A DNA stretch of 64,000 nucleotides, taken from contig JAJZZP010000187.1 of assembly GCA_021797515.1 (NCBI GenBank), positions 1 through 64,000 of the forward strand. The letters are read 5' to 3'. The translations under genes and the position numbers were made by a program. The notes beneath the pieces are model-generated. The model did not search any database. It saw only the letters and a program-made list of their open reading frames with translations, and was not told where the DNA came from. The stretch comes from Bacillota bacterium. Its GTDB lineage: Bacteria > Bacillota > Sulfobacillia > Sulfobacillales > Sulfobacillaceae. Shown here in pieces: positions 16,397 through 26,600 of this stretch. Each line of letters starts with the position of its first letter. Position 1 is the first letter of the stretch.

Positions 16397-17761
16397 TTGG
16401 ATACGCTGCGTGTAGGTGCTGGCGTGGGGTTTTATGGCGACACCTTTTTACCGGCATTGGAAATGATGCAACAATCGGCAGTCGATTTCGTTTGCTTTGA
16501 GGACCTGGCAGAACTTACTTTAGCCATATTGCAAAAAGATCGCGCACGAAACCCTAAACAGGGCGGATATACCAAAGACTTGATTCCGATGTTGGAAGCG
16601 GGTCTTGGCACCGCCTTACACAACCGCGTTCGCATCATCACCAATGCGGGCGGATTGAATCCCGACGCGGCAGCGCAGGCGGTGACGGAGTTAGCTAAGC
16701 GGCTGGGACTGTCGCTCAAGATAGCTACGGTGACGGGTGATGCCATTTTGGAACGGTTGGGGGAATTTTTACCGTTTCCCCACATGGAAACCGGGCAACC
16801 ACTGCCCCAAGACATTAGTCGGCGGGCACTGTTTGCCAATGTGTATTTAGGAGCCCGTCCCATAGTGCGGGCATTAGAAGAAGGAGCAGACCTGGTGATT
16901 ACCGGGAGGGTAGCCGATCCGTCTTTGTTTTTGGCACCTGTGGTTTATCATTTTGGGTGGGATTGGGACAACTGGGACCGAATTGCTTTGGGTACCGTTG
17001 TCGGGCATCTGCTGGAATGTTCTAGCCAGGTTACCGGTGGCAATCATGGGGGACACTGGGATGCTATTGAAGGATTGGATCAGATTGGTTTCCCGATTGC
17101 CGAGGTGAATAGTGACGACCAAGTGGTAATTACTAAGCTTCCGGGAAGTGGTGGGCGCGTTGACGTAGATACGGTACGGGAACAACTGCTTTATGAAATT
17201 CACGATCCCAGCGCTTACCTGACGCCTGATGTGGTGGTAAACGTTACGGGAGCTCGTCTCGAGCTCGTGGGTCGGGATCGAGTTAAGGTCTCCGGTATCC
17301 GGGGAACACAGAGACCTGCCCAGTATAAGGCGCTTTTAGGTTATGAGGACGGCTATATGGGACAAGGGATGATGGGATACAGTTGGCCGGACGCCTTAAA
17401 AAAGGCGCAAGCTGTCGAAGCCATTATGCGGCGCCAGATTTCCCGGTTCAACCTTCCGGTGGACGAGATCCGAGCCGAATATTTAGGATACAATTCCCTT
17501 CACGGTCCTCTGGCTAACGAAGAGTATGCAGATCAGCTTAACGAGGTGTACTTGCGGTTTGCGGTGCGGACCCCAGACCGACGGACCGCAGAGCAAATCA
17601 GTCGGTTAATGGTTCCGCTTGCGCTTGGCGGCCCGCCTACCGCCAGCGGACTCATTGGCGTGGATCGGGTGAGAAGTCTGATGGGCCTCTGGCCCACTCT
17701 GATTGACCGTAATGTGGTGGACGATCAGGTTTCGGTAAAGGTTGAGGAGGTGGGGACGTGA
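16397..17761 (+). CDS. AtuA-like acyclic terpene utilisation protein (DUF1446)
   Basis: A 454-residue member of the AtuA/DUF1446 family. Family hallmarks are GAGVGFYGD at the start, VDFVCFEDLAELT, ITNAGGLNP, VITGRVADPSLFLAP and the GGNHGGHWD region. AtuA is required for growth on citronellol and geraniol in pseudomonads, but its reaction is not established. Start TTG 16397 follows an AGGGGGG run. The next gene, encoding the small C-terminal module found fused or adjacent in this family, overlaps by 4 bases. Its presence tilts the cluster toward terpenoid rather than plain leucine catabolism. Confidence 0.85.
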   Translation: MDTLRVGAGVGFYGDTFLPALEMMQQSAVDFVCFEDLAELTLAILQKDRARNPKQGGYTKDLIPMLEAGLGTALHNRVRIITNAGGLNPDAAAQAVTELAKRLGLSLKIATVTGDAILERLGEFLPFPHMETGQPLPQDISRRALFANVYLGARPIVRALEEGADLVITGRVADPSLFLAPVVYHFGWDWDNWDRIALGTVVGHLLECSSQVTGGNHGGHWDAIEGLDQIGFPIAEVNSDDQVVITKLPGSGGRVDVDTVREQLLYEIHDPSAYLTPDVVVNVTGARLELVGRDRVKVSGIRGTQRPAQYKALLGYEDGYMGQGMMGYSWPDALKKAQAVEAIMRRQISRFNLPVDEIRAEYLGYNSLHGPLANEEYADQLNEVYLRFAVRTPDRRTAEQISRLMVPLALGGPPTASGLIGVDRVRSLMGLWPTLIDRNVVDDQVSVKVEEVGT

Positions 17762-18075
17762 GAATTCAAGATGTGGCTTATGCCCGATCTTCCGATAAGG
17801 GGGACCACGTCGACATCGGACTATTTGCTTATGTTGAACCATCATACCAGCTTCTGTTGGAGGAACTGACGGTAGATCGGTTACAAAAATTTTTTGCTCC
17901 AATGGGGATTGGCAAGGTGGATCGGTACCCCGTACCTGGTCTTTTGGCAATTAAATTTGTGATTCATAATGCGCTAGATGGTGGGGGGGCCCGTTCGCTT
18001 CGGGCCGACAATCAAGGCAAGACATGGAGCGGCGCTCTACTGAGATATGCACAAGTTCGTTTAGACGAAAGGTAA
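17758..18075 (+). CDS. AtuA-associated small C-terminal-domain protein
   Basis: A 105-residue protein matching the small domain that accompanies AtuA, with an opening AYARSSDKGDHVDIGLFAY and the late block FVIHNALDGGGARSLRADNQGK. In many genomes it is the C-terminal part of the AtuA polypeptide; here it is a separate gene starting at GTG 17758 and overlapping the AtuA stop. It presumably forms a complex with AtuA. Function unknown. Confidence 0.82.
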   Translation: MRIQDVAYARSSDKGDHVDIGLFAYVEPSYQLLLEELTVDRLQKFFAPMGIGKVDRYPVPGLLAIKFVIHNALDGGGARSLRADNQGKTWSGALLRYAQVRLDER

Positions 18076-18105
18076 ATTCAAATTTGTGAAGAGGGGACGG
18101 CCAAC

Positions 18106-19638
18106 GTGGGTAACCGGGAACAACGGGTTTTAAGAGCTCAGGAACAAATTCAACAGGGAGGACCTCCCAAGGGACATCAACGGCAGAAACAAGCGGGGAA
18201 ACTCTTTGTGCGGGACCGCCTGAACCTGTTTTTTGATCACGGTCAATCCTTAACCGAATTTGGGAGGTTTGCTCACTGGCCCGAAGAGGAGTTTTCCGCT
18301 GACGGAGTGGTGACCGGATCGGGTCTTATCGATGGACGGACGGTGTTTTTTGCCGCCAACGACTTTACCGTTAAAGCGGGTTCCATTGGACGATATCATG
18401 GGGAAAAGCTAATTCGCACCCAACAAGCGGCGATTCGGGCCAGAAAACCAATTCTCTATTTAGTTGATTCGTCAGGAGCTCGCATTGATGAAGTCGCTGG
18501 CCATCATGTGGATCGGGACAGTGCGGGACGGTTGTTTTATCTGCACAGTGTAATGTCAGGGTCGGTACCACAAATCGGTGTGCTTTATGGTACCTGCTTT
18601 GCAGGAACCGCTTATACCCCGGTGTTTACCGATTTGCTAGTGATGATGAAAGATGCCGCCATGGCCATTGCATCTCCTCGCATGGTGGAAATGGCTATTG
18701 GACAGAAGGTCGACCCGCACCAATTAGGAGGAGTGGAGGTACACACCAAAATTAATGGCACGGCGCATTTTATCGCGGGCAGTGAAGAAGAAGCAGCGAC
18801 CTTGGTCAAGAGAATATTATCGTACTTTCCGAGTTCATTTGATCAATCTCCACCATCGGTCCCAGTTCAACAACCCCTCCGAAACCCAAACGACATTGAT
18901 GACATAATTCCCGAAGACCCTAACCGTCCTTACGATGTGCGGGAACTAATCAACGCCGTAATTGATGGCAACAGCTTTTTAGAGGTGAAGGCGCACTATG
19001 CGGAAGAATTGGTCACTGGCTTTGCGCGTTTGCAAGGGCGTGTAATTGGGGTGATCGCCAATCAACCTCTGGTTAAGGGCGGAACCATATTTCCCGAAAG
19101 TTCCGACAAAGGGGCGGAGTTTGTTTGGCTTTGTGACGCCTACAACATTCCGCTACTGTATTTGGTGGATACGCCCGGATTCATGGTGGGCACTGCGGTG
19201 GAAAAAAATGGCATCCTGCGGCGCGGCAGGAAGTTTATCTTTGCGACCTCATCCGCAACCGTTCCCCGCATATGCGTTGTGGTGCGCAAGGCTTATGGAG
19301 CCGGCATTTATGCGATGTCGGGGCCCGCATATGATCCAGAGGTGACGTTGGCGTTGCCGTCTGCGGAAATTGCTGTCATGGGACCGGAGGCTGCGATAAA
19401 CGCCGTGTACCTGAATAAACTAAACGCCATTGAAGATCCCGCAGAACGACAACAAATGGTCACCAAACTTCGGGAGGAGTATCGGGCCAGCTATGATATT
19501 TTCAAACTGGCAGCGGAACTGGTGGTCGACGAGGTAATCCCTCCCAGAGCATTGCGGGACGAGTTGGCTCGGTATTTCGCGCTTTATGCGGATAAAAAAG
19601 TGGTGCTGCCCCCGAGAAAGCATGCCACCATTTTATAG
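18106..19638 (+). CDS. Acyl-CoA carboxylase, carboxyltransferase (beta) subunit
   Basis: A 510-residue carboxyltransferase of the propionyl/methylcrotonyl/geranyl-CoA carboxylase group. Blocks include GVVTGSGLIDGRTVFFAANDFTV, LVDSSGARIDE and SGSVPQIGVLYGTCFAG in the N-terminal half and LYLVDTPGFMVG with RKAYGAGIYAMSGPA in the C-terminal half. It transfers carboxylate from biotin to an acyl-CoA. No biotin carboxylase or biotin carrier subunit is encoded in the window, so a partner encoded elsewhere is needed. With AtuA and an isovaleryl-type dehydrogenase nearby, a geranyl- or methylcrotonyl-CoA substrate is likely but unproven. GTG 18106 follows AGGGGACGGCCAAC. Confidence 0.87.
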   Translation: MGNREQRVLRAQEQIQQGGPPKGHQRQKQAGKLFVRDRLNLFFDHGQSLTEFGRFAHWPEEEFSADGVVTGSGLIDGRTVFFAANDFTVKAGSIGRYHGEKLIRTQQAAIRARKPILYLVDSSGARIDEVAGHHVDRDSAGRLFYLHSVMSGSVPQIGVLYGTCFAGTAYTPVFTDLLVMMKDAAMAIASPRMVEMAIGQKVDPHQLGGVEVHTKINGTAHFIAGSEEEAATLVKRILSYFPSSFDQSPPSVPVQQPLRNPNDIDDIIPEDPNRPYDVRELINAVIDGNSFLEVKAHYAEELVTGFARLQGRVIGVIANQPLVKGGTIFPESSDKGAEFVWLCDAYNIPLLYLVDTPGFMVGTAVEKNGILRRGRKFIFATSSATVPRICVVVRKAYGAGIYAMSGPAYDPEVTLALPSAEIAVMGPEAAINAVYLNKLNAIEDPAERQQMVTKLREEYRASYDIFKLAAELVVDEVIPPRALRDELARYFALYADKKVVLPPRKHATIL

Positions 19639-19665
19639 TCGGATTAGATGAAAGGGGATGAGGTG

Positions 19666-21231
19666 ATGCCATGGGCGCAATCTTTGTTGCTTCGAGATGT
19701 TCTTTGGCGCAACGTTCATATTTGCCCAGAGAATATAGCGATTGTCGACAGCGAGAAACAACTGTCTTATCGTGAGTTGGTGGATCGGGTGGATGAGGCG
19801 TGTAGTGTGCTGTGGTCGCTTGGATTTCGACCCGGTGATCGGGTCGGTCTATTGATGGAAAATTCCACGGACTATATTGAGTTGCTACTGGCGGCGGCGA
19901 AATTAGGGGGGATTGCAGTTCCGTTGAATATTCGCCTAACAGTCTCCGAATTGCAGTTTATCTTAAACGATGCAGAAGCCTTGCTTTTGGTAACGAGTCC
20001 GAATTTCCTGGCCTTAGCGCAAGAGGTCTGGTCTGGCGTAAAAACAATTCGCTACGGACTCGTGGTGGGGACCTTAGACTTCTTGGGAAATTTTCAGTCG
20101 TTTAATCAACTGCGTCAGAACATCCAGCCTATGGACGAGGCAGAGATTCCCCAATTGGATAGTGACTCCACGGTAATTTTGCTCTATACCAGCGGAACTA
20201 CGGGAGCTCCTAAGGGATGCATGACCACCCAAGGATCGTGGGTTGGGAATAACGTGAACATGTTAACGGGATTTGGAATTTCCGCTGAAGATCGGTATTT
20301 AGCGTTGCTTCCCTTTTTCCATGTTGCTGGATTAGGGACCCTGTTTTCCCACTTGCATGCAGGTGGGTCTGTTGTGCCCATGGCTAAATATACGGCTCTA
20401 GGTGTGGCGGAAATGATTGAGCGACACCGGATTACCGTGGCATTTTTGGTGCCGCCTATGTTGCAGCAATTGCTGGGGCTGGAAAACCGGGATCACTATG
20501 ACTTAAGTTCGTTGCGGATAATGATTGGAGGAGCTGGATTTGAGCCAGACTGGGTCTCGAATCGGGTAGAAGACGAGTTGAATGCCAAATTTTATGGAAT
20601 ATACGGCCAATCGGAATCAGGCAACATTGTGACTGCAGCGACTCGCCAAAACATCGCTCAGCGGGGTGGTTCCTACGGGTATGAAATGTTTGGCTTTCGG
20701 GTGCGTATTGTCGATGAAGATGACCGTGAAGTTCCAGAAGAAATGCCGGGAGAGCTAACATTGCGAGGGCTTTCGGTAATGAAAGGATACTGGAAGCGTG
20801 AAAAAGCCACTCAAGACGCCTTGCAGGGAGGATGGCTGCACACCGGCGATATCTTTGTTCGCCATAGTGACGGGGCATTAGAAATGATCGACCGCAAGAA
20901 ATACATCATTAAAACTGGCGGTGAAAATGTTTACCCGGCGGAAGTTGAGCATGTGCTATTGACGCATCCGGCCGTAAACGATGTGAGTGTCATCGGCATT
21001 GCGGACCCGGTCTGGGGCGAAACGGTTAAGGCTTTTGTGGTGCTGATGTCTGGAGCTTCGGTGTCTCGGGTTGAATTAGATACGTGGTGCCGGGAGAAAT
21101 TGGCTGGGTATAAGCGTCCGCGCTATATCGAGTACATTGATGAGATACCTAGGAACCATTCGGGAAAGCCGTTGAAAAATCTCCTCGAGGCGAGACCAGT
21201 TGATCCGAGCCAGCAGGTGCCAAGGCACTAG
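19666..21231 (+). CDS. AMP-forming acyl-CoA synthetase
   Basis: A 521-residue acyl-CoA ligase with LLYTSGTTGAPKG (about residues 170-182), YGIYGQSESG, HTGDIFVRHSDG, the hinge KKYIIKTGGENVYP and the C-terminal catalytic lysine in NHSGKPLKN. It ends the plus-strand catabolic operon and probably activates the entry acid or an intermediate. ATG 19666 is preferred, spaced from AAAGGGG; ATG 19648 adds six residues and lies before that site. It is a second ligase besides the minus-strand one at 12088, suggesting two different acid substrates. Confidence 0.9.
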   Translation: MPWAQSLLLRDVLWRNVHICPENIAIVDSEKQLSYRELVDRVDEACSVLWSLGFRPGDRVGLLMENSTDYIELLLAAAKLGGIAVPLNIRLTVSELQFILNDAEALLLVTSPNFLALAQEVWSGVKTIRYGLVVGTLDFLGNFQSFNQLRQNIQPMDEAEIPQLDSDSTVILLYTSGTTGAPKGCMTTQGSWVGNNVNMLTGFGISAEDRYLALLPFFHVAGLGTLFSHLHAGGSVVPMAKYTALGVAEMIERHRITVAFLVPPMLQQLLGLENRDHYDLSSLRIMIGGAGFEPDWVSNRVEDELNAKFYGIYGQSESGNIVTAATRQNIAQRGGSYGYEMFGFRVRIVDEDDREVPEEMPGELTLRGLSVMKGYWKREKATQDALQGGWLHTGDIFVRHSDGALEMIDRKKYIIKTGGENVYPAEVEHVLLTHPAVNDVSVIGIADPVWGETVKAFVVLMSGASVSRVELDTWCREKLAGYKRPRYIEYIDEIPRNHSGKPLKNLLEARPVDPSQQVPRH

Positions 21232-22683
21232 GGAAGCCATTAGTGTGATAATGAGAACACCGCAAAGTAACGGTAAAGGCCGCAATTGGTGATGTTTGCC
21301 TTTTGGATGACGGCCCTTTGCCGGGCGGATTCCATTTTCCTGAGCGCGGTGCTGATCTCGGTCGTCAGCCAGGATCTCGTGCATTACTTTCGGTGACGGA
21401 TCACCCGATTAGTAAGGCGGCGGTCCAAGTGTTTCACGGTGCGACTGGTTGGGGGCAGTAATAATCCAATGGCGGTATTGCGCTGCGTCGCCATTACCTG
21501 GGGACTCGTGAGGACTTACGATCGGCCTTCATCTTGGGTGCCGTCGCGTTTCGATACTCACTCATTTCATTCGGACCAAGACCCGTGATGCCAAATCTCA
21601 CTTCGTCTCGCTGCTTTTACCCAAGAGGTCGGTGACATGGCGCTCCACGCGAAACTCCTGGTCCACGTGGAGCCAGTCCAGATGGGTATCGAGAACAGTC
21701 GACGTGCCCGGGCGGCTGTGCCCCTTGTCGAGAGTTCGGTTCGGATGGGGGAAACCCTCCAGGTTGAGTACTTTATGAAGGGTACGTTGATTCTCTCTCG
21801 TGTCCATCACCTAATGGACGACCTTCTCAATAACCAGGTTCCGCCGCGTGTGGCTCGCATTGGTGGTGGCAGCGGTAGACGGAATATCGAGCGGATCCAA
21901 GAGATCTCACGTCACGGATAGTCGATAGGGGGACCCCTGTTTTGGCTACCTCTTTTTGTCATCGTTGTGCGCGGTTTGAAGGTGCAGCCTCGCGCCGGAA
22001 TCCGGCCTCATCCTTTTTCTTCGCGTTGGTGTAGGCCGGGTGTGTGGGCCGTACGCCCAACGCGAATCCCAGCCTATAGGGCTGAATCTAGTCGGGGCTT
22101 GCGTCAGTAGAGTCTCTCGGATCTGATGACAGATGAGTGAGTCGAAGTGATGGCAATTAGCATTAGCGCCAACAATTCCATCCCACGCTCATATGCGCCA
22201 GCTTATGGAACCTTGAAATCCATGCGGCCCTACGTCTAAGTGAATGGGGCGAAGCCTTTTCCTGAGGTATGGCGATTGAGGTCAAGCGTGTGCACCAGAA
22301 CAATACTAGCCCATAATCAGTTTAAGGGCCAATGCGGAAGATACGGACCGCCTCTAGGGGTCGCTCCAAGTACTCCATTACAGGGTCCTTTCATTTGGTC
22401 ACTGATTGAAATATTGCTCCCAATCGGGTAAAACGCACTCCCTTCTCCTAGAAACTGCGAAAAGAATCGAAATGTTTGGCGGGACTGTGTCATGCCACAT
22501 CTGATTCGGCTTGATTATTGGCAAAGGCACCACGAAATTCCACATAAACCAAAGCATTTCAATTTGATCGACGTCCAAAGGAATTAACTTTCATCATATT
22601 GTTCCGGCAGTTTGGGACTTGTCAATGTACAACAGAATGATATATTAGAAACGTATATATTAAGTTATTTATGGAAATGAGGT
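21232..22683. other. 1.45-kb region without a recognisable gene
   Basis: Several short open frames occur on both strands (for example 21637-21921 plus) but none has a ribosome site, a recognisable motif or support from neighbours. Composition looks like decayed coding sequence rather than a simple promoter region. The last 70 bases carry the candidate promoter of the MarR gene. Confidence 0.6.
22619..22646 (+). promoter_or_regulatory. Candidate promoter of marR-RND operon
   Basis: TTGTCA (22619-22624), 16 bases, TATATT (22641-22646), followed by an AT-rich ATATAT...ATATAT inverted repeat ending near 22660 that could be a MarR operator. Judged by eye; AT-rich repeats are weak evidence. Confidence 0.35.
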
Positions 22684-23109
22684 GTGGCGGTATTGTCGCT
22701 AGAAGATCAGATTGACGAGCAATTGTTTACAATCATGGATTTCCTCAAACCCCGGAATCTAACCTTACCCATCTCGCTTCCGCATCTGGCTATGCTACGT
22801 TGGCTCTACCGCAATCCTGTTTTATCTATTTCGATGGCCGCTGCCTATAGCCAGGTTAGCCAGCCAGCCATGACCCAAGCAGCTCAGAAATTGGAGCGAG
22901 AGGGATGGATAATACGTAGGCGGGACGAAAATGATCAGCGCGTGGTTTGGATATCGCTTACACCTGAGGGACGAAAGCATGTAGAGAGTGTAGAAGCCAT
23001 GCAGCATGAGCGCTTAAGGCAGCTCATCAGGAATCTCGATGCTGAGGACAAAGAATCACTGTCGCGGGTCTTAGCCAAGATTCAGCACAATGTGAGCCAA
23101 TTAGGTTAA
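22684..23109 (+). CDS. MarR-family transcriptional regulator
   Basis: A regulator of about 140 residues with a MarR winged helix: the recognition region YSQVSQPAMTQAAQKLEREG and wing RRRDENDQRVVWISLTPEGRKH are clear. GTG 22684 overlaps a GAGGTG sequence; TTG 22693 is an alternative with better spacing. It precedes an unknown gene and an RND transporter, so it most likely represses the pump until a ligand binds, as MarR proteins commonly do. Confidence 0.88.
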   Translation: MAVLSLEDQIDEQLFTIMDFLKPRNLTLPISLPHLAMLRWLYRNPVLSISMAAAYSQVSQPAMTQAAQKLEREGWIIRRRDENDQRVVWISLTPEGRKHVESVEAMQHERLRQLIRNLDAEDKESLSRVLAKIQHNVSQLG

Positions 23110-23133
23110 CTATTTTATGCAAGGAGGTTTGTT

Positions 23134-23640
23134 GTGAGTTCAAAGCGTCCTTTTCCTCCTAATCCATCTCCGAATACCAGACCGCTTAGCTTGATAGTGG
23201 CTGCGCCCGTCGTTTCTGGACGCCCCGTTCTAATCTGGCGCACCACGCTTCATCACGATCAGTCCATGCCCATTGCGACTCCCCTGGGAATTTTAAACGC
23301 CTTGGTAGGGCTCACCACGCAGGTATCGGCAAATCTACCCTTATCCCAGGTGATGCCTGAGGCACCAACGTTTTTAACTCTGGGACAACGTGCCACGATC
23401 GATGTGCCTGACCAATCAGCCCCGGGATGTCGTCGTTCCGACTTCGGCCTCGTTCTGGGGGAATCGGGCGGTAACACTGTGTTCAATCATGGCCTGATAA
23501 ACAAAAGGGCCGTGCGCCTCTTGCTTCCCACCAGGAATCAGGCCATCATCTCATCTCTCACGCCCAGTACAGCAATTGATTTTTCAGCCAATCAGGAACT
23601 AACGGCTGGGACGCGTTTTCGGGTTATCGAGAGGAGATAG
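23134..23640 (+). CDS. Unknown protein between MarR and RND pump
   Basis: A 168-residue protein that is not recognised. GTG 23134 follows a strong AAGGAGG. The N-terminus is proline- and serine-rich, there is no membrane segment or signal peptide, and the body is rich in small and beta-forming residues. It sits 15 bases before the RND transporter gene where a membrane-fusion protein is expected, but it lacks the coiled-coil and lipoyl features of such adaptors. A role with the pump is inferred only from position. Confidence 0.6.
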   Translation: MSSKRPFPPNPSPNTRPLSLIVAAPVVSGRPVLIWRTTLHHDQSMPIATPLGILNALVGLTTQVSANLPLSQVMPEAPTFLTLGQRATIDVPDQSAPGCRRSDFGLVLGESGGNTVFNHGLINKRAVRLLLPTRNQAIISSLTPSTAIDFSANQELTAGTRFRVIERR

Positions 23641-23655
23641 CAAAGGGGACAATCA

Positions 23656-26600
23656 ATGAATCTGACATACTGGTCCATGAAACGGCCTTTGACCATCGTA
23701 ATGATATTTCTCGCTGTGATCCTGCTGGGTGTGGATGGTTACTTGCATTTGCCCGTGCGCCGGTTTCCCCAGGTCAGCATTCCTGTCGCGCAAGTGGTGG
23801 TGAATGACCCTGGCACCTCTCCCTCCGGAGTGATGAATACGGTCTCTAATCCTTTAGAGAATCAACTCGCCACGATCTCCGGGCTCTATACCATCAAGGC
23901 CACATCTTTAGCGGGGCAATCCCGCATTTTGGTTCAATTTGACCAAGGCACGTCATTGAATGCCGACATGGCTCAGGTTAACGCAGCCATCCAACGGATG
24001 GCTAAATCCTTGCCAACCGGGGCCAGTTATCCCGCAGTCATTGAGGCCAATCCTTCCTCATTGCCCATTTTAAATGTGGCGGTTCTTGGATCCCCCGCCG
24101 CTCCTCTCCCCTCATCCTGGGTGCAAAATACTCTGATACCCCGTCTGGAAGAAGTGCCGGGTGTGGGTCAGGTCCAAAGTTTTGGAGAATCCACACCGAC
24201 GGTTAACGTGGACCTGAATTCCACATTGCTTCAGTCGCTGCATTTGCCTGTGATCCGTGTGGGACAGCAAGTGGCCGCAGCAAATGTCTCGCAATCTAAC
24301 GGCTATTTGACCTCGGGCTCCCGTTCCTATCAGGTGAGCACCCAAGCGCAGTTTACGAGTCTTAGCGCGCTGAAAAACCTGACGATTATGGTGCCTTCCA
24401 TGTCCAAACATACTCAGCCAACGGCCATGCCGCTCCATGATCTGGCCTCGGTGATGACGGGGAATATCCCGCCAGTGTCCGAAGCGTCGTACAATGGACA
24501 TCCGGCTCTCGGACTCAGTATTACGGAACAACCGGGCGCCAATACGCTCAATGTCACCCATGCTCTTCTCACGACCTTGCACGGTATGGCAGCCACTTTC
24601 CCACCTGGGGTCAGTGTTAAAACCACTAGCAATTCGGCCAATTTCACCCAGAGCGCGCTGGATTCAACCCAGATCGATTTGTTTTTGGCGGTGTTCTTCG
24701 CCGGTATCATACTGTTTGCTTTTTTGCACCGCTGGCGCCACACTCTAATTATCTTGATTGCGATCCCTGTGTCCATTATCGCTACCATGGGAGTGATGTG
24801 GGTGCTGGGCTTTAGCCTGGACCTGATCTCGCTTATGGCGTTGTCTCTTCTGATTGGGTTTTTAGTCGATGATGCCGTAGTTGTTTTGGAAAACATTCAC
24901 CGCCATCAGTCACTGGGTAAAACGCCGTGGAATGCAGCTTTTGATGGACGCATGGAAATTGGGGCGGCGGCGGTAGCCATTACCTTAACCGATGTCGTCG
25001 TATATCTGCCGCTGGCACTCGTGAGCGGTAACGTCGGTGCGATGTTTCGCGAGTTTGGATTAACCATCGTTAGTGCCATCTTATTTTCCTTGCTGGTGTC
25101 GTTTACACTGACACCGCTCTTGGCGGCAAGATGGGGAAACCACAGTGCGGAGCCCAGATGGGCTGCCCAATTGGACCAGGCATTTAACTCCGTGAGAAAC
25201 GTTTATGCCAAGACTTTGCACGCTCTGCTTCACCACCGCTGGATTGCGGTGCTAACGGTTATCGCCACAATAGGGATAACAGCGTCATACTTTCCCTTGG
25301 GTCTTATTCACACCACCTTTATTCCCCCAGAGAATACCGGTCTCTTTACCATGAACCTCACCCTTCCACCCGGAACACCCCTTAACACAACCCAAGGGGA
25401 TATCAAGAAACTTTCCCAGAACATTCGAAGGATTTCTGGCGTCGACTCCGTTTTTGCCACGGCCGGTTCAAGTGTCGCGTCCAATGTGGGCCAGCTAAGC
25501 GTGCAGTTGACTGGTTCCGGAAGGGAGAGTGTCATCACCCGCATAGAAAACCAGAGTGACCAGTATGCCGCGAATATTCCTAATTTAACGGCAACAACCG
25601 TAACGGCCAATCCTCTGACTCCCGGGATTGGCCAGCCGATAGCCGTCCGCGTGCTGGGACCAAAGCTTTCCACGGTCCAGAATCTTGCCTCAGCTGTTGC
25701 TAAGAAAATGGCAGGACTGAGATCGTTGAAGCAAGTCATTAATGATTCACCAGTAGCCTTTCCCCAACTCGGGGTGAGGATATCTCACCAAGCTGCGCAA
25801 AAGCTCGGAGTATCGGTTCAAGATGTGGTGAAGACGATTCAGACCGAAACCCAGGGGCTGGCAATTTCCACCTATCAACCGAGGGCGGGCAGCACTCCTT
25901 CAAATATTCTTTTACAGACTCAAGGCTCGAACTTAGGCAATCTTTTATCAGCCCCGGTTCCTTCTACGGCCGAAGGCGCAGTGTCGGTGTCCACCGTGGC
26001 GCACCTGGTGCCATCCTTCACAGCTACCGCCATTCAACAACAAAATCGACTATATGCCGATACCATTTCGGCTGGGCTGAGCCAGCCTGGAACGTTAGGA
26101 TCAGCCACTCAATCCATAAAAGCGGCTATTAACAACATACCGATGCCTTCAGGTTATGAAGTGGTCTACGGGGGGCAGGTGCATCAGCAAAAGACAGCAT
26201 TCGAACCGCTTTTCAAGGCTTTGGGACTGTCGATTCTTCTGGTATACATGCTCATGGCAGCGCTCTACGAATCGTTAGTGCTGCCGTTGGCCATCATGGT
26301 CTCAGTCCCTTTATCCGCTCTTGGGGCCGTGACGGCTTTGGCCTTCACTGGTCAGACAATCAATATTTTTTCGATTGTGGGTTTGATTATGCTGATGGGG
26401 ATCGTTACCAAGAATGCTATTTTATTAGTCGACTATACCCAAACTCTGCGCAAGCGGGGGCAGGACCGCGAATCGGCATTGATTGAAGCGGGGCGAACAC
26501 GGTTGAGACCGATCTTGATGACCTCGCTAACAATGATCATGGCCATGATTCCTCTAGCTGTCGGCATTGGTTCTGGAGCCCAGGATCATCAGGCGATGGC

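Noticed and set aside
21637-21921. 94-codon frame in the 21-22 kb gap
   Set aside because: No ribosome site or recognisable family; not enough support to call a gene.
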